Positions 1 to 7,006 of a DNA stretch of 17,338 nt are shown in pieces. Under the pieces are notes generated by a model. The model was not told the DNA's origin. It made no database searches and worked only from the letters and a program-made list of their open reading frames with translations. The first letter of the stretch is position 1. Each line of letters starts with the position of its first letter. The stretch comes from a bacterium (GTDB taxonomy: Bacteria > Desulfobacterota > Deferrisomatia > Deferrisomatales > BM512): the NCBI GenBank assembly GCA_009724975.1, contig SRXB01000010.1:1-17338 (forward strand), given 5' to 3'. The position numbers were made by a program, and so were the translations under genes.

Positions 1-137
1 TGTAGGTCAGGTGAAAGAACCCCGGGATGACCGGCAGCGCTTCTTTTTAAAAAATCACGAAAATGTAAAGTTGCCGGAGCCATCTTGCTTTGAGGCGAAA
101 ATTTCAACGGGCGGAAACTGAGCCAAGGAGATATTCC

Positions 138-1688
138 TTGAGCAACCTTTGCGACAAAAAACTTAAAATGCTTTACCGGGTAAGTCGCTTCATAGGAGAG
201 GCGCTTAATCTGGACAAAGCCCTAAGCGACCTTCTTACGGCCATGAGCGAATCTCTCGCCATGAAGAGAGCAACCGTCGTTCTTCGCGCCGAAGGATCTC
301 AAACCCTATCTATCCGCGCCTCCTGTGGCCTGACCTCCCAAGAGATTGGGCGTGGAGTCTACCAGTTTGACGAAGGGGTAACAGGCAGGATATTCAAAAC
401 CGCCAAGCCCTACATTGTACCCGACATAAATTGCGACCCCCTCTTTCTTAACAAGACAGGGGCGAGGGGGCAGGGAGTCTGCAGGGTCTCCTTCATCGGC
501 GTGCCGATAATGCTTGGCGGTGAACCCATAGGTGTGCTTAGTGTTGACAGGCTCTTCGGCGATAACATCAGTCCTGACGAAGACGTGGAGTTTTTGACAA
601 TTCTGGCCGCACTCATCGCCCAGCTTGTGAACATAAACAAGCAAGTGGTGGACCGTGAGGAAAAATTGGTTCGCACGGTAAGGTCGCTAAAGGCTGAAAT
701 ATCAGAGAAATACGAGGATTTCTTCATGGTGGGCCAAAGCCGCGTCATGAGGGATATCCAATTTCTTGCGACCAAGGTGGCAAGCAGCAAGGCCACCGTT
801 CTCCTTCTTGGCGAATCGGGAACCGGCAAGACACTTATAGCCCGAATCATCCACGAGATGAGTCAGAGGGCCGATAGACCCTTCGTTAAGCTCAACTGCG
901 CCGCCATACCTGAAAACCTTCTCGAATCGGAGCTTTTCGGTTATGAGAAAGGGGCTTTTACCGGCGCCGCCAAGGTAAAAGCCGGAAGAATAGAGGAGGC
1001 CGAGGGGGGTACCCTCTTTCTGGATGAGGTCGGAGAACTCCCGCTGCTTTTGCAGACCAAGCTCCTGCGTTTCCTGCAGGAAAAAGAATTCGAAAGGCTT
1101 GGCTCCAACCGTACTCGGACTGTAGATGTGCGTGTAATCACAGCCACCAACAAGGTTTTAACTGATGCGGTAAGGTCCGGCTCATTTCGCGAAGATCTCT
1201 ATTATAGGCTTAATGTCTTCCCCATCATGGTCCCTGCCCTACGCGAGAGGACTGATGACATACCTATTTTGCTTAGCCACTTCCTCAACAAGTTTGCAAA
1301 GGAGTACAACCGTCCCCTCTCTCTCTCCGAAAAAGCTTTGGAAGCGCTGACGCATTACGCCTGGCCCGGAAACGTGCGGGAGATGGAAAATCTCGTGGAG
1401 CGGCTCGCAATACTATGCGAAGAAAAGGAAATTGGCCTGACTGACCTGCCGGATCACATCCTGGGCCGCAAAGTTAAGGCAGTTCAGGCGGATGAGAGAG
1501 AAAGCGGTTCCCCTAAACTGGAAGAATTGGAGAAGGTCGAGGTTCTTGAGGCTCTCAGGCGAAACGGCTGGGTGCAGACGGGGGCGGCCAATGAGCTTGG
1601 GCTCACCCTTCGTCAACTCGGCTACCGCATAAAAAAGTTCGGCTTAGAAGAGGAGGTTTTCAGGGGGAAACGGTTCCCCAAAGCATAA
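138..1688 (+). CDS. nifA: NifA, sigma-54-dependent activator of nif genes
   Basis: Bacterial enhancer-binding protein expected to activate the nif operon with sigma-54 RNA polymerase. With the TTG start at 138 it has 516 residues. An N-terminal GAF domain (about 14-170) is followed by an AAA+ domain with Walker A GESGTGKT (225-232), the sigma-54-contacting GAFTGA loop (272-277) and Walker B FLDE (about 294-297). A C-terminal helix-turn-helix (about 478-500) carries the NifA-like motif TLRQLGYRI. I chose 138 because AAGGAG lies 7 bases upstream. The frame is open to a TTG at 90 (16 more residues), and ATG at 168 is a third option. The cysteine-rich linker between AAA+ and HTH found in oxygen-sensitive rhizobial NifA is absent. 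It is separated from the structural genes by its own terminator, so it is probably transcribed independently. Family assignment is firm; the nif-specific role rests on the HTH motif and on position. Confidence 0.93.
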   Translation: MSNLCDKKLKMLYRVSRFIGEALNLDKALSDLLTAMSESLAMKRATVVLRAEGSQTLSIRASCGLTSQEIGRGVYQFDEGVTGRIFKTAKPYIVPDINCDPLFLNKTGARGQGVCRVSFIGVPIMLGGEPIGVLSVDRLFGDNISPDEDVEFLTILAALIAQLVNINKQVVDREEKLVRTVRSLKAEISEKYEDFFMVGQSRVMRDIQFLATKVASSKATVLLLGESGTGKTLIARIIHEMSQRADRPFVKLNCAAIPENLLESELFGYEKGAFTGAAKVKAGRIEEAEGGTLFLDEVGELPLLLQTKLLRFLQEKEFERLGSNRTRTVDVRVITATNKVLTDAVRSGSFREDLYYRLNVFPIMVPALRERTDDIPILLSHFLNKFAKEYNRPLSLSEKALEALTHYAWPGNVREMENLVERLAILCEEKEIGLTDLPDHILGRKVKAVQADERESGSPKLEELEKVEVLEALRRNGWVQTGAANELGLTLRQLGYRIKKFGLEEEVFRGKRFPKA

Positions 1689-1721
1689 GTCAGCAGTAAA
1701 CTACCTGCCTATTTCATCCAA

Positions 1722-1757
1722 AAAAAGCCCTCATTAGACGGAGGGCTTTTTATTTTG
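1722..1757 (+). terminator. Rho-independent terminator of nifA
   Basis: An 11-bp perfect stem (AAAAAGCCCTC at 1722-1732 pairing with 1741-1751) encloses an 8-base loop and runs into a T-rich tract (TTTTTATTTTG). It begins 34 bases after the nifA stop codon. It should insulate nifA from the nifD operon, which has its own promoter. Confidence 0.92.
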
Positions 1758-1782
1758 TACAAGCCTTGTCGCATCTTCCTTT

Positions 1783-1813
1783 TTGTAGATTCTACAATTC
1801 TAAATTTGTAGAT
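1783..1813. promoter_or_regulatory. Palindrome plus repeated half-site, candidate activator or repressor operator
   Basis: TTGTAGATTCTACAA (1783-1797) is a perfect 15-bp palindrome with 7-bp arms. The sequence TTGTAGAT recurs as a direct repeat at 1806-1813, 23 bases downstream of the first copy. The site lies about 120 bp upstream of the sigma-54 promoter, a normal distance for an enhancer. It contains TGT and ACA but spaced by 7 bases, whereas the canonical NifA site has 10. Binding by the NifA of this locus or by another dimeric regulator is inference. Confidence 0.5.
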
Positions 1814-1906
1814 GAAAACTCCCATCCCTTCCCAAAAGAAGCCCCAAAAATAAAATACATAATAATTACAAGCACTAACAGCATGGCCGCGCCTGTTTTT
1901 TGCGAT

Positions 1907-1922
1907 TGGCACGACGGTTGCT
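1907..1922 (+). promoter_or_regulatory. Sigma-54 (-24/-12) promoter of the nif operon
   Basis: TGGCACGACGGTTGCT matches the sigma-54 consensus TGGCACG-N4-TTGCW at every fixed position. The GG (1908-1909) and GC (1920-1921) dinucleotides are separated by exactly 10 bases. Transcription would start near 1933, giving a leader of about 67 bases before the nifD ATG. It is the only -24/-12 element I found in the control region and presumably drives the whole nifD-draG run under NifA. Confidence 0.93.
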
Positions 1923-1999
1923 ATTAAAGAATGCGAAGGCGAAACGCTTTAACCAAGTCTTGAATTGGCAAAAGCCCCTGCTCTTGAAAAGGAGAAGAC

Positions 2000-3631
2000 A
2001 TGTCGGACGAGAAAAGAACCCCATCGCCTGAGGAGGCGAAACAAAGACTCCTCGCAAGGTACCCGGCCAAGGTGGCCAGAAAAAGAGCCCAGCAGATAGT
2101 CATCAACCACGCCATCGAGGGCGGCAAGGTGCCAGAGATAATGTCCAACGCCCGCACGATACCGGGCGTCATCACCCAGCGCGGCTGCACCTACGCAGGG
2201 TGCAAGGGCGTCATACTCGGCCCAGTGCGCGACATCCTCACCATCACCCACGGACCAATCGGGTGCAGCTTTTACAGCTGGCTGACGAGGCGAAACCAGA
2301 CCCGCACCCAAAGCCCTGACGAAGCCAACTACATCACCTACGCCCTCACCACGGACATGCAGGAAGAAGACATCGTCTTCGGCGGCGAAAAGAAGCTCAA
2401 GGCCGCGATACGCGAGGCCTATGAAATCTTCAACCCCAAGGCGATTGCGCTCTGCTCGACCTGCCCCGTGGGGCTAATCGGTGACGACGTTCACTCCGTC
2501 GCCCGTGAAATGAAGGCGGAGCTCGGAATAAATATATTCGCCTTCTCCTGCGAGGGCTACAAGGGCGTAAGCCAGTCGGCGGGCCACCATATAGCCAACA
2601 ACGGCGTATTCACCCACGTCGTAGGCACCGACGACAACGGCAAAAAGGGTAAATTCAAAATTAATATGCTGGGTGAGTACAACATCGGCGGAGACGCTTT
2701 CGAGATCGAGCGCCTTTTGGAAGAGTGCGGAATAACGATGGTAGCCTCTTTTTCAGGCAACGCCACCTACGATCAGTTCGCCACCGCCCACACCGCCGAC
2801 CTCAATTGCATCATGTGTCACCGATCCATCAATTACATGGCGGAGATGATGCAGACCAAATACGGCATCCCCTGGATAAAGGTCAATTTCATCGGCGCCA
2901 GCGCCACCGCCAAGTCGCTACGCAAGATCGCCCAGTACTTCGACGATGAGGAACTCAAGGCCAAGGTAGAGGAGGTCATCGCCCGCGAAATGCCCGAAGT
3001 GCAGAAGGTGTCCGCCGAAGTGAAGCCCCACACCGAAGGCAAGACCGCGATGCTCTTCGTCGGCGGCTCCAGAGCCCACCACTACCAGGAGCTTTTTGAG
3101 GAAATCGGGATGAAGGCGGTCGCCGCGGGCTACGAATTCGGCCATCGCGACGATTACGAGGGCAGGGAGGTGCTTCCCTTCATAAAGATCGACGCCGACA
3201 GCCGCAACATCGAGGAGTTGGACGTACATCCCGACGCGGTTGCATTCAAACCCAGGAAGACCGAGGAGCAGCTAGCCAACCTCAAGGCTGGAGGCCTCTC
3301 CTTCTCCGAGTATGAAGGAATGATGCGCCAGATGCAGGATGGCAGCCTCACCATCGACGACATCAGCCACTACGAGACCGAGGTTTTGCTCGAAACTTAC
3401 AAGCCCGACATCTTCTGCGCAGGCATAAAGGAAAAGTACGCCGTGCAAAAGAGCGGCGTGCCCTTAAAGCAACTCCACAGCTACGACTACGGCGGCCCCT
3501 ATGCGGGCTTCAAAGGCGCGATCAACTTTTACAAAGACATCGACCGCATGACCTCTAACCCGATCTGGGGGCACCTGAAGGCCCCGTGGCAGAAGGGGCC
3601 GGAAGTTCCGGCGGTTTACGTGGCGGCATAA
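2000..3631 (+). CDS. nifD: Nitrogenase MoFe protein alpha chain NifD
   Basis: Alpha subunit of dinitrogenase, which binds FeMo-cofactor and shares the P-cluster with NifK. The 543-residue sequence has all key residues at positions equivalent to Azotobacter: P-cluster cysteines C63, C89 and C155, FeMo-cofactor ligands C273 and H493 (motif HSYDYGG), and active-site V71, R97, Q192 and H196. An insertion of about 50 residues between roughly 388 and 445 makes it longer than the Azotobacter form, which is typical of clostridial and other anaerobe-type NifD. The start has AAAGGAGA a few bases upstream. It is the first gene after the sigma-54 promoter, and nifK follows after 20 bases. Absence of a vnfG/anfG delta-subunit gene and the match to NifD motifs support molybdenum rather than alternative nitrogenase. 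Confidence 0.98.
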   Translation: MSDEKRTPSPEEAKQRLLARYPAKVARKRAQQIVINHAIEGGKVPEIMSNARTIPGVITQRGCTYAGCKGVILGPVRDILTITHGPIGCSFYSWLTRRNQTRTQSPDEANYITYALTTDMQEEDIVFGGEKKLKAAIREAYEIFNPKAIALCSTCPVGLIGDDVHSVAREMKAELGINIFAFSCEGYKGVSQSAGHHIANNGVFTHVVGTDDNGKKGKFKINMLGEYNIGGDAFEIERLLEECGITMVASFSGNATYDQFATAHTADLNCIMCHRSINYMAEMMQTKYGIPWIKVNFIGASATAKSLRKIAQYFDDEELKAKVEEVIAREMPEVQKVSAEVKPHTEGKTAMLFVGGSRAHHYQELFEEIGMKAVAAGYEFGHRDDYEGREVLPFIKIDADSRNIEELDVHPDAVAFKPRKTEEQLANLKAGGLSFSEYEGMMRQMQDGSLTIDDISHYETEVLLETYKPDIFCAGIKEKYAVQKSGVPLKQLHSYDYGGPYAGFKGAINFYKDIDRMTSNPIWGHLKAPWQKGPEVPAVYVAA

Positions 3632-3651
3632 GTTAAAAAAGGAGCCTCAAA

Positions 3652-5028
3652 ATGTTTCTCAGGCACACGACGACAGATATCAAGGAGAGGGGAACCCTCT
3701 CGATAAACCCGGCCAAGACCTGCCAGCCCATCGGCGCGATGTACGCGGCGCTCGGCATCCATGGATGCCTTCCCCACAGCCACGGCTCGCAGGGGTGCTG
3801 CTCTTACCACCGTTCGACTCTCACAAGGCACTACAAAGAGCCCGTTATGGCAGGCACCAGCTCCTTCACCGAGGGCGCGTCAGTCTTCGGCGGCGGCGCA
3901 AATCTGGTAGCGGCCATAGACAACATCTTCACCCTCTATTCGCCCGACGTCATCGCCGTACACACAACCTGCCTTTCCGAGACGATAGGCGACGACGTAC
4001 CCTCCTTCGTGCATCAGGCCAAGATGAAAGGGTCTATACCCGAAGGCAAGTATGTCATCCATACCAACACGCCCAGCTACGTCGGTTCGCATGTCACCGG
4101 CTTCGCCAACATGACGAAGTCGATGGTCGACTACTTCTCCGAGTCCACGGGAGAGGCGAGGGATCAGATCAACATCATACCCGGCTTCGTCGATCCCGCT
4201 GACATGGCGGAGATAAAGCGTATAGCCGCGATGATGGAAGTGAAAATAGTGATTTTCCCCGACACCTCCGGCGTCCTCAACGCTCCCCAGACCGGCGTGC
4301 ACCACATGTACCCCGAGGGCGGCGTGACGGTTCCCCAGCTTATATCCACCGGCGACTCCAGAGCGACACTTGCGCTTGGACAAGTAGCTTCGGCCCCCGC
4401 GGGCGAGGCGCTCAACTCCAAGTGCAAGGTCCCCCTTGAGATACTTGACCTCCCGATAGGCCTTCTGGCAACCGACCGGTTCATCAACGCGCTGAGGACA
4501 GCGGCTGGCGTCGAGGTGCCCGAGTCGGTAAATGACGAGCGCGGCCAGCTCATCGACATCGTCACGGACATGGAGCAGTACTTCCACGGCAAGCGCGTTG
4601 CCCTTGCCGGAGACCCAGACCAACTCGTCGCCCTTACCGAATTCCTGATAACCCTTGGCATGGTGCCCGCCCACATCGTCACCGGCACCCCCGGCAAGGC
4701 TTTCGAGAAGAAGATCGAGGAAATCACCGCCAAGTGCCCCGTGAAAGTCAACGTCAAGGCGGGCAGTGACCTCTTCCTCCTCCACCAGTGGATCAAGAAC
4801 GACCAAGTGGACCTGATAATCGGCAACACCTACTGCAAATACATCGCCCGCGACGAAGACATCCCCCTTATACGCGTAGGCTTTCCCATTGTGGACCGCA
4901 TCGGCCACATTTACTCCCCCATAGTCGGCTACAAGGGCGGAATACGACTTCTGGAGAAAATTCTTGATGCCATCCTCGACAGGCAGGACCGCGATGCGGG
5001 CGAAGAGAATATCGAACTGGTCATGTAA
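3652..5028 (+). CDS. nifK: Nitrogenase MoFe protein beta chain NifK
   Basis: Beta subunit of dinitrogenase; with NifD it forms the alpha2beta2 MoFe protein and holds half of the P-cluster. At 458 residues it lacks the N-terminal extension of about 50 residues of Azotobacter NifK, as usual in anaerobe-type enzymes that pair with the long NifD. P-cluster cysteines are C24 (KTCQPIGA), C49 (HGSQGC) and C107 (TTCLSETIGDD), and the conserved NTPSYVGSHVTGF motif follows at about 138-151. A ribosome site AAAGGAG precedes the ATG, 20 bases after nifD. The 54-base gap to nifH is the largest inside the operon and shows neither a sigma-54 promoter nor a convincing terminator. Confidence 0.98.
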   Translation: MFLRHTTTDIKERGTLSINPAKTCQPIGAMYAALGIHGCLPHSHGSQGCCSYHRSTLTRHYKEPVMAGTSSFTEGASVFGGGANLVAAIDNIFTLYSPDVIAVHTTCLSETIGDDVPSFVHQAKMKGSIPEGKYVIHTNTPSYVGSHVTGFANMTKSMVDYFSESTGEARDQINIIPGFVDPADMAEIKRIAAMMEVKIVIFPDTSGVLNAPQTGVHHMYPEGGVTVPQLISTGDSRATLALGQVASAPAGEALNSKCKVPLEILDLPIGLLATDRFINALRTAAGVEVPESVNDERGQLIDIVTDMEQYFHGKRVALAGDPDQLVALTEFLITLGMVPAHIVTGTPGKAFEKKIEEITAKCPVKVNVKAGSDLFLLHQWIKNDQVDLIIGNTYCKYIARDEDIPLIRVGFPIVDRIGHIYSPIVGYKGGIRLLEKILDAILDRQDRDAGEENIELVM

Positions 5029-5082
5029 CAGCAAAAACCAAAAATAAATCTTAGCGCCGCAAGTGCGCGTCAGGAGATCAAA

Positions 5083-5907
5083 ATGCGTAAAGTTGCAATC
5101 TACGGAAAAGGCGGAATCGGCAAATCCACAACCACACAGAACACGGTGGCGGGTCTGGCCGAGATGGGAAAAAAGGTAATGGTGGTCGGCTGCGATCCCA
5201 AGGCCGACTCCACGCGGCTACTCCTCGGCGGGCTGGCTCAGAAGAGCGTTCTGGACACCCTAAGGGAAGAGGGCGAGGACGTTGAGCTAGAAGACGTCAG
5301 CAAGGCAGGCTTTTCCAACACGGTCTGCGTCGAGTCGGGCGGCCCCGAGCCGGGCGTAGGCTGTGCGGGACGCGGCATCATTACTTCCATAAACCTCCTT
5401 GAGGCCCTTGGCGCCTACGAGGACGACAAGGGGCTCGACTACGTCTTTTACGATGTTCTCGGCGACGTCGTCTGTGGCGGCTTTGCAATGCCGATCCGCG
5501 AGGGCAAGGCCCAGGAGATTTACATCGTCGTCTCCGGCGAGATGATGGCCATGTACGCCGCCAACAACATCTGCAAGGGCATAAAGAAATACGCCGAGGC
5601 GGGCGGGGTGCGTCTGGGCGGCCTCATCTGCAACAGCCGCCTCGTGGACAATGAAAAGGAGATGATCGAGGCGCTGGCCCAAAAGCTCGGCACCCAGATG
5701 ATCTATTTCGTTCCGAGAAACAACCTCGTCCAGCGCGCCGAGATCAACAGAAAGACGGTCATCGAGTACGACCCCACCGATCCGCAGGCCGATCACTACA
5801 GAAATCTCGCCCGCGCCATCGACGGCAACAAGATGTTCGTCATTCCCACCCCGCTCGAAATTCCAGAACTCGAACAGCTTCTTATGGATTACGGCCTCTT
5901 CGGCTAA
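5083..5907 (+). CDS. nifH: Nitrogenase iron protein (dinitrogenase reductase) NifH
   Basis: Homodimeric ATPase that passes electrons one at a time to the MoFe protein and also serves in cofactor maturation. The 274 residues start with the P-loop YGKGGIGKST (7-16), followed by GCDPKADST (36-44). The cysteines bridging the [4Fe-4S] cluster are C94 (VGCAGRG) and C131 (DVVCGGF). Arg97, three residues after C94, is the residue equivalent to the ADP-ribosylation target of DraT in Rhodospirillum, and draT/draG lie in the same operon. CAGGAGAT precedes the ATG. It sits after nifDK rather than before it, which is unusual, but is still followed directly by nifI1 and nifI2. Confidence 0.98.
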   Translation: MRKVAIYGKGGIGKSTTTQNTVAGLAEMGKKVMVVGCDPKADSTRLLLGGLAQKSVLDTLREEGEDVELEDVSKAGFSNTVCVESGGPEPGVGCAGRGIITSINLLEALGAYEDDKGLDYVFYDVLGDVVCGGFAMPIREGKAQEIYIVVSGEMMAMYAANNICKGIKKYAEAGGVRLGGLICNSRLVDNEKEMIEALAQKLGTQMIYFVPRNNLVQRAEINRKTVIEYDPTDPQADHYRNLARAIDGNKMFVIPTPLEIPELEQLLMDYGLFG

Positions 5908-5935
5908 GCCGTGGCCAAGAAAGGGAGAAACAGCG

Positions 5936-6262
5936 ATGCTGATGATTAAAGCCATAGTTAGACCAGAAAAGAGCGCAGCGGTTATGCAGGCCTTGCTCGA
6001 CGCCGGCTACCCGGCGGTGACCAAAGTCGAGGTGGCAGGGCGCGGCAAGCAGCGCGGCCTGAAGGTTGGCGAGGTCACTTACGACGAGATTCCCAAGGAG
6101 ATGCTGATCGCGGTAGTTCACGACGCGGACAAGGATCTTCTCATCAAGACCATAACGATGGCCGCCAAGACCGGTACAAAAGGGGCCTTCGGCGACGGCA
6201 AGATCTTCGTCTCCCCGGTGGAGGAGGTCTACACCATAAGCAGCGGCGTAAAGGAAGCCTGA
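5936..6262 (+). CDS. nifI1: NifI1, PII-like nitrogenase regulator
   Basis: PII-family protein (108 residues) of the NifI1 subgroup. In methanogens NifI1 and NifI2 form a complex that binds the MoFe protein and blocks Fe-protein docking when ammonium is present, and 2-oxoglutarate and ATP relieve the block. The PII fold is indicated by the N-terminal IKAIVRPEK, a T-loop region at about 34-55 (AGRGKQRGLK) and the nucleotide-binding GDGKIFV (86-92). The T-loop lacks the tyrosine context of GlnB/GlnK, in keeping with NifI. It follows nifH by 28 bases with an AAAGGGAG ribosome site. Position immediately after nifH is the classical one for this gene, although nifDK lies on the other side here. Confidence 0.93.
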   Translation: MLMIKAIVRPEKSAAVMQALLDAGYPAVTKVEVAGRGKQRGLKVGEVTYDEIPKEMLIAVVHDADKDLLIKTITMAAKTGTKGAFGDGKIFVSPVEEVYTISSGVKEA

Positions 6263-6282
6263 AAAAGGCGGGAGATATTATC

Positions 6283-6681
6283 ATGAAAGAAGTTCTCGCC
6301 ATTGTGCGCATGAACAAGATAAACGCCACCAAGGCCGCCCTCGCGGCGGCCGGGTTTCCCTCCATGACCGCGGTCAAGGTTATGGGAAGGGGCTCCAAAC
6401 CGGTGGACTACGAGGTGATAAAGGCCATCTCCAGCGGCGACGAGCCTTCACCGGAGGCCCTCTCCACCCTCTCCATGGGGCCGCGCCTCATAGCCAAGAG
6501 GATGATAAGCCTGGTTGTTCCGGACGTTTCGGTTCCAGGCGTGGTCAAAATCCTCATCGAGACAAACCAGACAAAGAGCGCCGGCGACGGCAAAATCTTC
6601 GTCCTCCCCATTTCGGACGCCTACCGCGTCCGCACCGGCGAGGCTGGCGAGGCTGCAGTCAGCGAAATGGCGACCGCCTAA
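6283..6681 (+). CDS. nifI2: NifI2, PII-like nitrogenase regulator
   Basis: Second PII-like partner of the nitrogenase switch-off complex, 132 residues. It starts KEVLAIVRMNK, has GRGSKP at 35-40, a long inserted T-loop (about 35-72, longer than in GlnB, as expected for NifI2) and the PII nucleotide-binding motif GDGKIFV at 101-107. The C-terminal tail (about 118-132) is rich in alanine and glutamate. It lies 20 bases after nifI1, and its stop codon abuts the ribosome site of the ferredoxin gene. The NifI1-NifI2 pair is expected to sense 2-oxoglutarate and act directly on NifDK; this is known from the family, not shown by the sequence. Confidence 0.93.
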   Translation: MKEVLAIVRMNKINATKAALAAAGFPSMTAVKVMGRGSKPVDYEVIKAISSGDEPSPEALSTLSMGPRLIAKRMISLVVPDVSVPGVVKILIETNQTKSAGDGKIFVLPISDAYRVRTGEAGEAAVSEMATA

Positions 6682-6691
6682 GGAGGGTAAA

Positions 6692-6988
6692 ATGGAAAAA
6701 CCTGCCATTCACATACTGGTATGCGGGAGCTTTCGGGGAACCGAGGCCAAAGGCGTATGTCACCAAAAAGGAGCGCAGGCTCTTCTTCCCTATCTGGAAG
6801 GAGAGATAGCCGACCGCGGCCTCGACGCGATGGTTTCCTCCACAAGCTGTCTGAAGGCTTGCGACCACGGGCCGGTGCTGGTGGTTTACCCGCAAGGGGA
6901 TTGGTACGGAAAGGTGGACGAGGAGGCAATAGACGCGATACTCGATGCAATCGAAAACGGCGGCGTGGCCGAGGATTACCTGATTTAA
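6692..6988 (+). CDS. Thioredoxin-like [2Fe-2S] ferredoxin
   Basis: Small electron carrier of 98 residues with the cysteine pattern of thioredoxin-fold [2Fe-2S] ferredoxins: C11 and C23 (C-x11-C), then C53 and C57 (C-x3-C, in TSCLKACDHGP). The family includes the Clostridium pasteurianum [2Fe-2S] ferredoxin, reported to interact with the MoFe protein, and Azotobacter Shethna protein I. No signal peptide is seen. AAGGAGG lies 5 bases upstream of the ATG and overlaps the nifI2 stop; nifE follows after 18 bases. Placement between the NifI pair and nifE suggests a nitrogenase-related redox or assembly role, which is inference. The same cysteine pattern occurs in NuoE-like domains, but the length and lack of extra domains favour a free ferredoxin. 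Confidence 0.9.
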   Translation: MEKPAIHILVCGSFRGTEAKGVCHQKGAQALLPYLEGEIADRGLDAMVSSTSCLKACDHGPVLVVYPQGDWYGKVDEEAIDAILDAIENGGVAEDYLI

Positions 6989-7006
6989 CCCAAGAAGGGC
7001 GCGGCG

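Noticed and set aside
1..137. Sigma-54 promoter for nifA near 76-88
   Set aside because: The GG and GC dinucleotides are 9 rather than 10 bases apart and the TGGCAC context is missing. CCGG-GATGA-CCGG at about 22-36 is a short hairpin of unclear meaning.
1700..1906. Canonical NifA upstream activator site TGT-N10-ACA
   Set aside because: I checked each ACA in the region for a TGT 13 bases upstream and found none; only the TGT-N7-ACA palindrome is present.
2000..5028. Alternative vanadium or iron-only nitrogenase
   Set aside because: There is no vnfG/anfG delta-subunit gene between the D and K genes, and NifD and NifK match the molybdenum-type motifs with nifEN and nifB alongside.
3880..5034. 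Long antisense reading frame opposite nifK, and similar ones opposite nifH, nifE and ahcY
   Set aside because: These mirror the codon bias of GC-rich sense genes, have no ribosome sites and encode no recognisable motifs.
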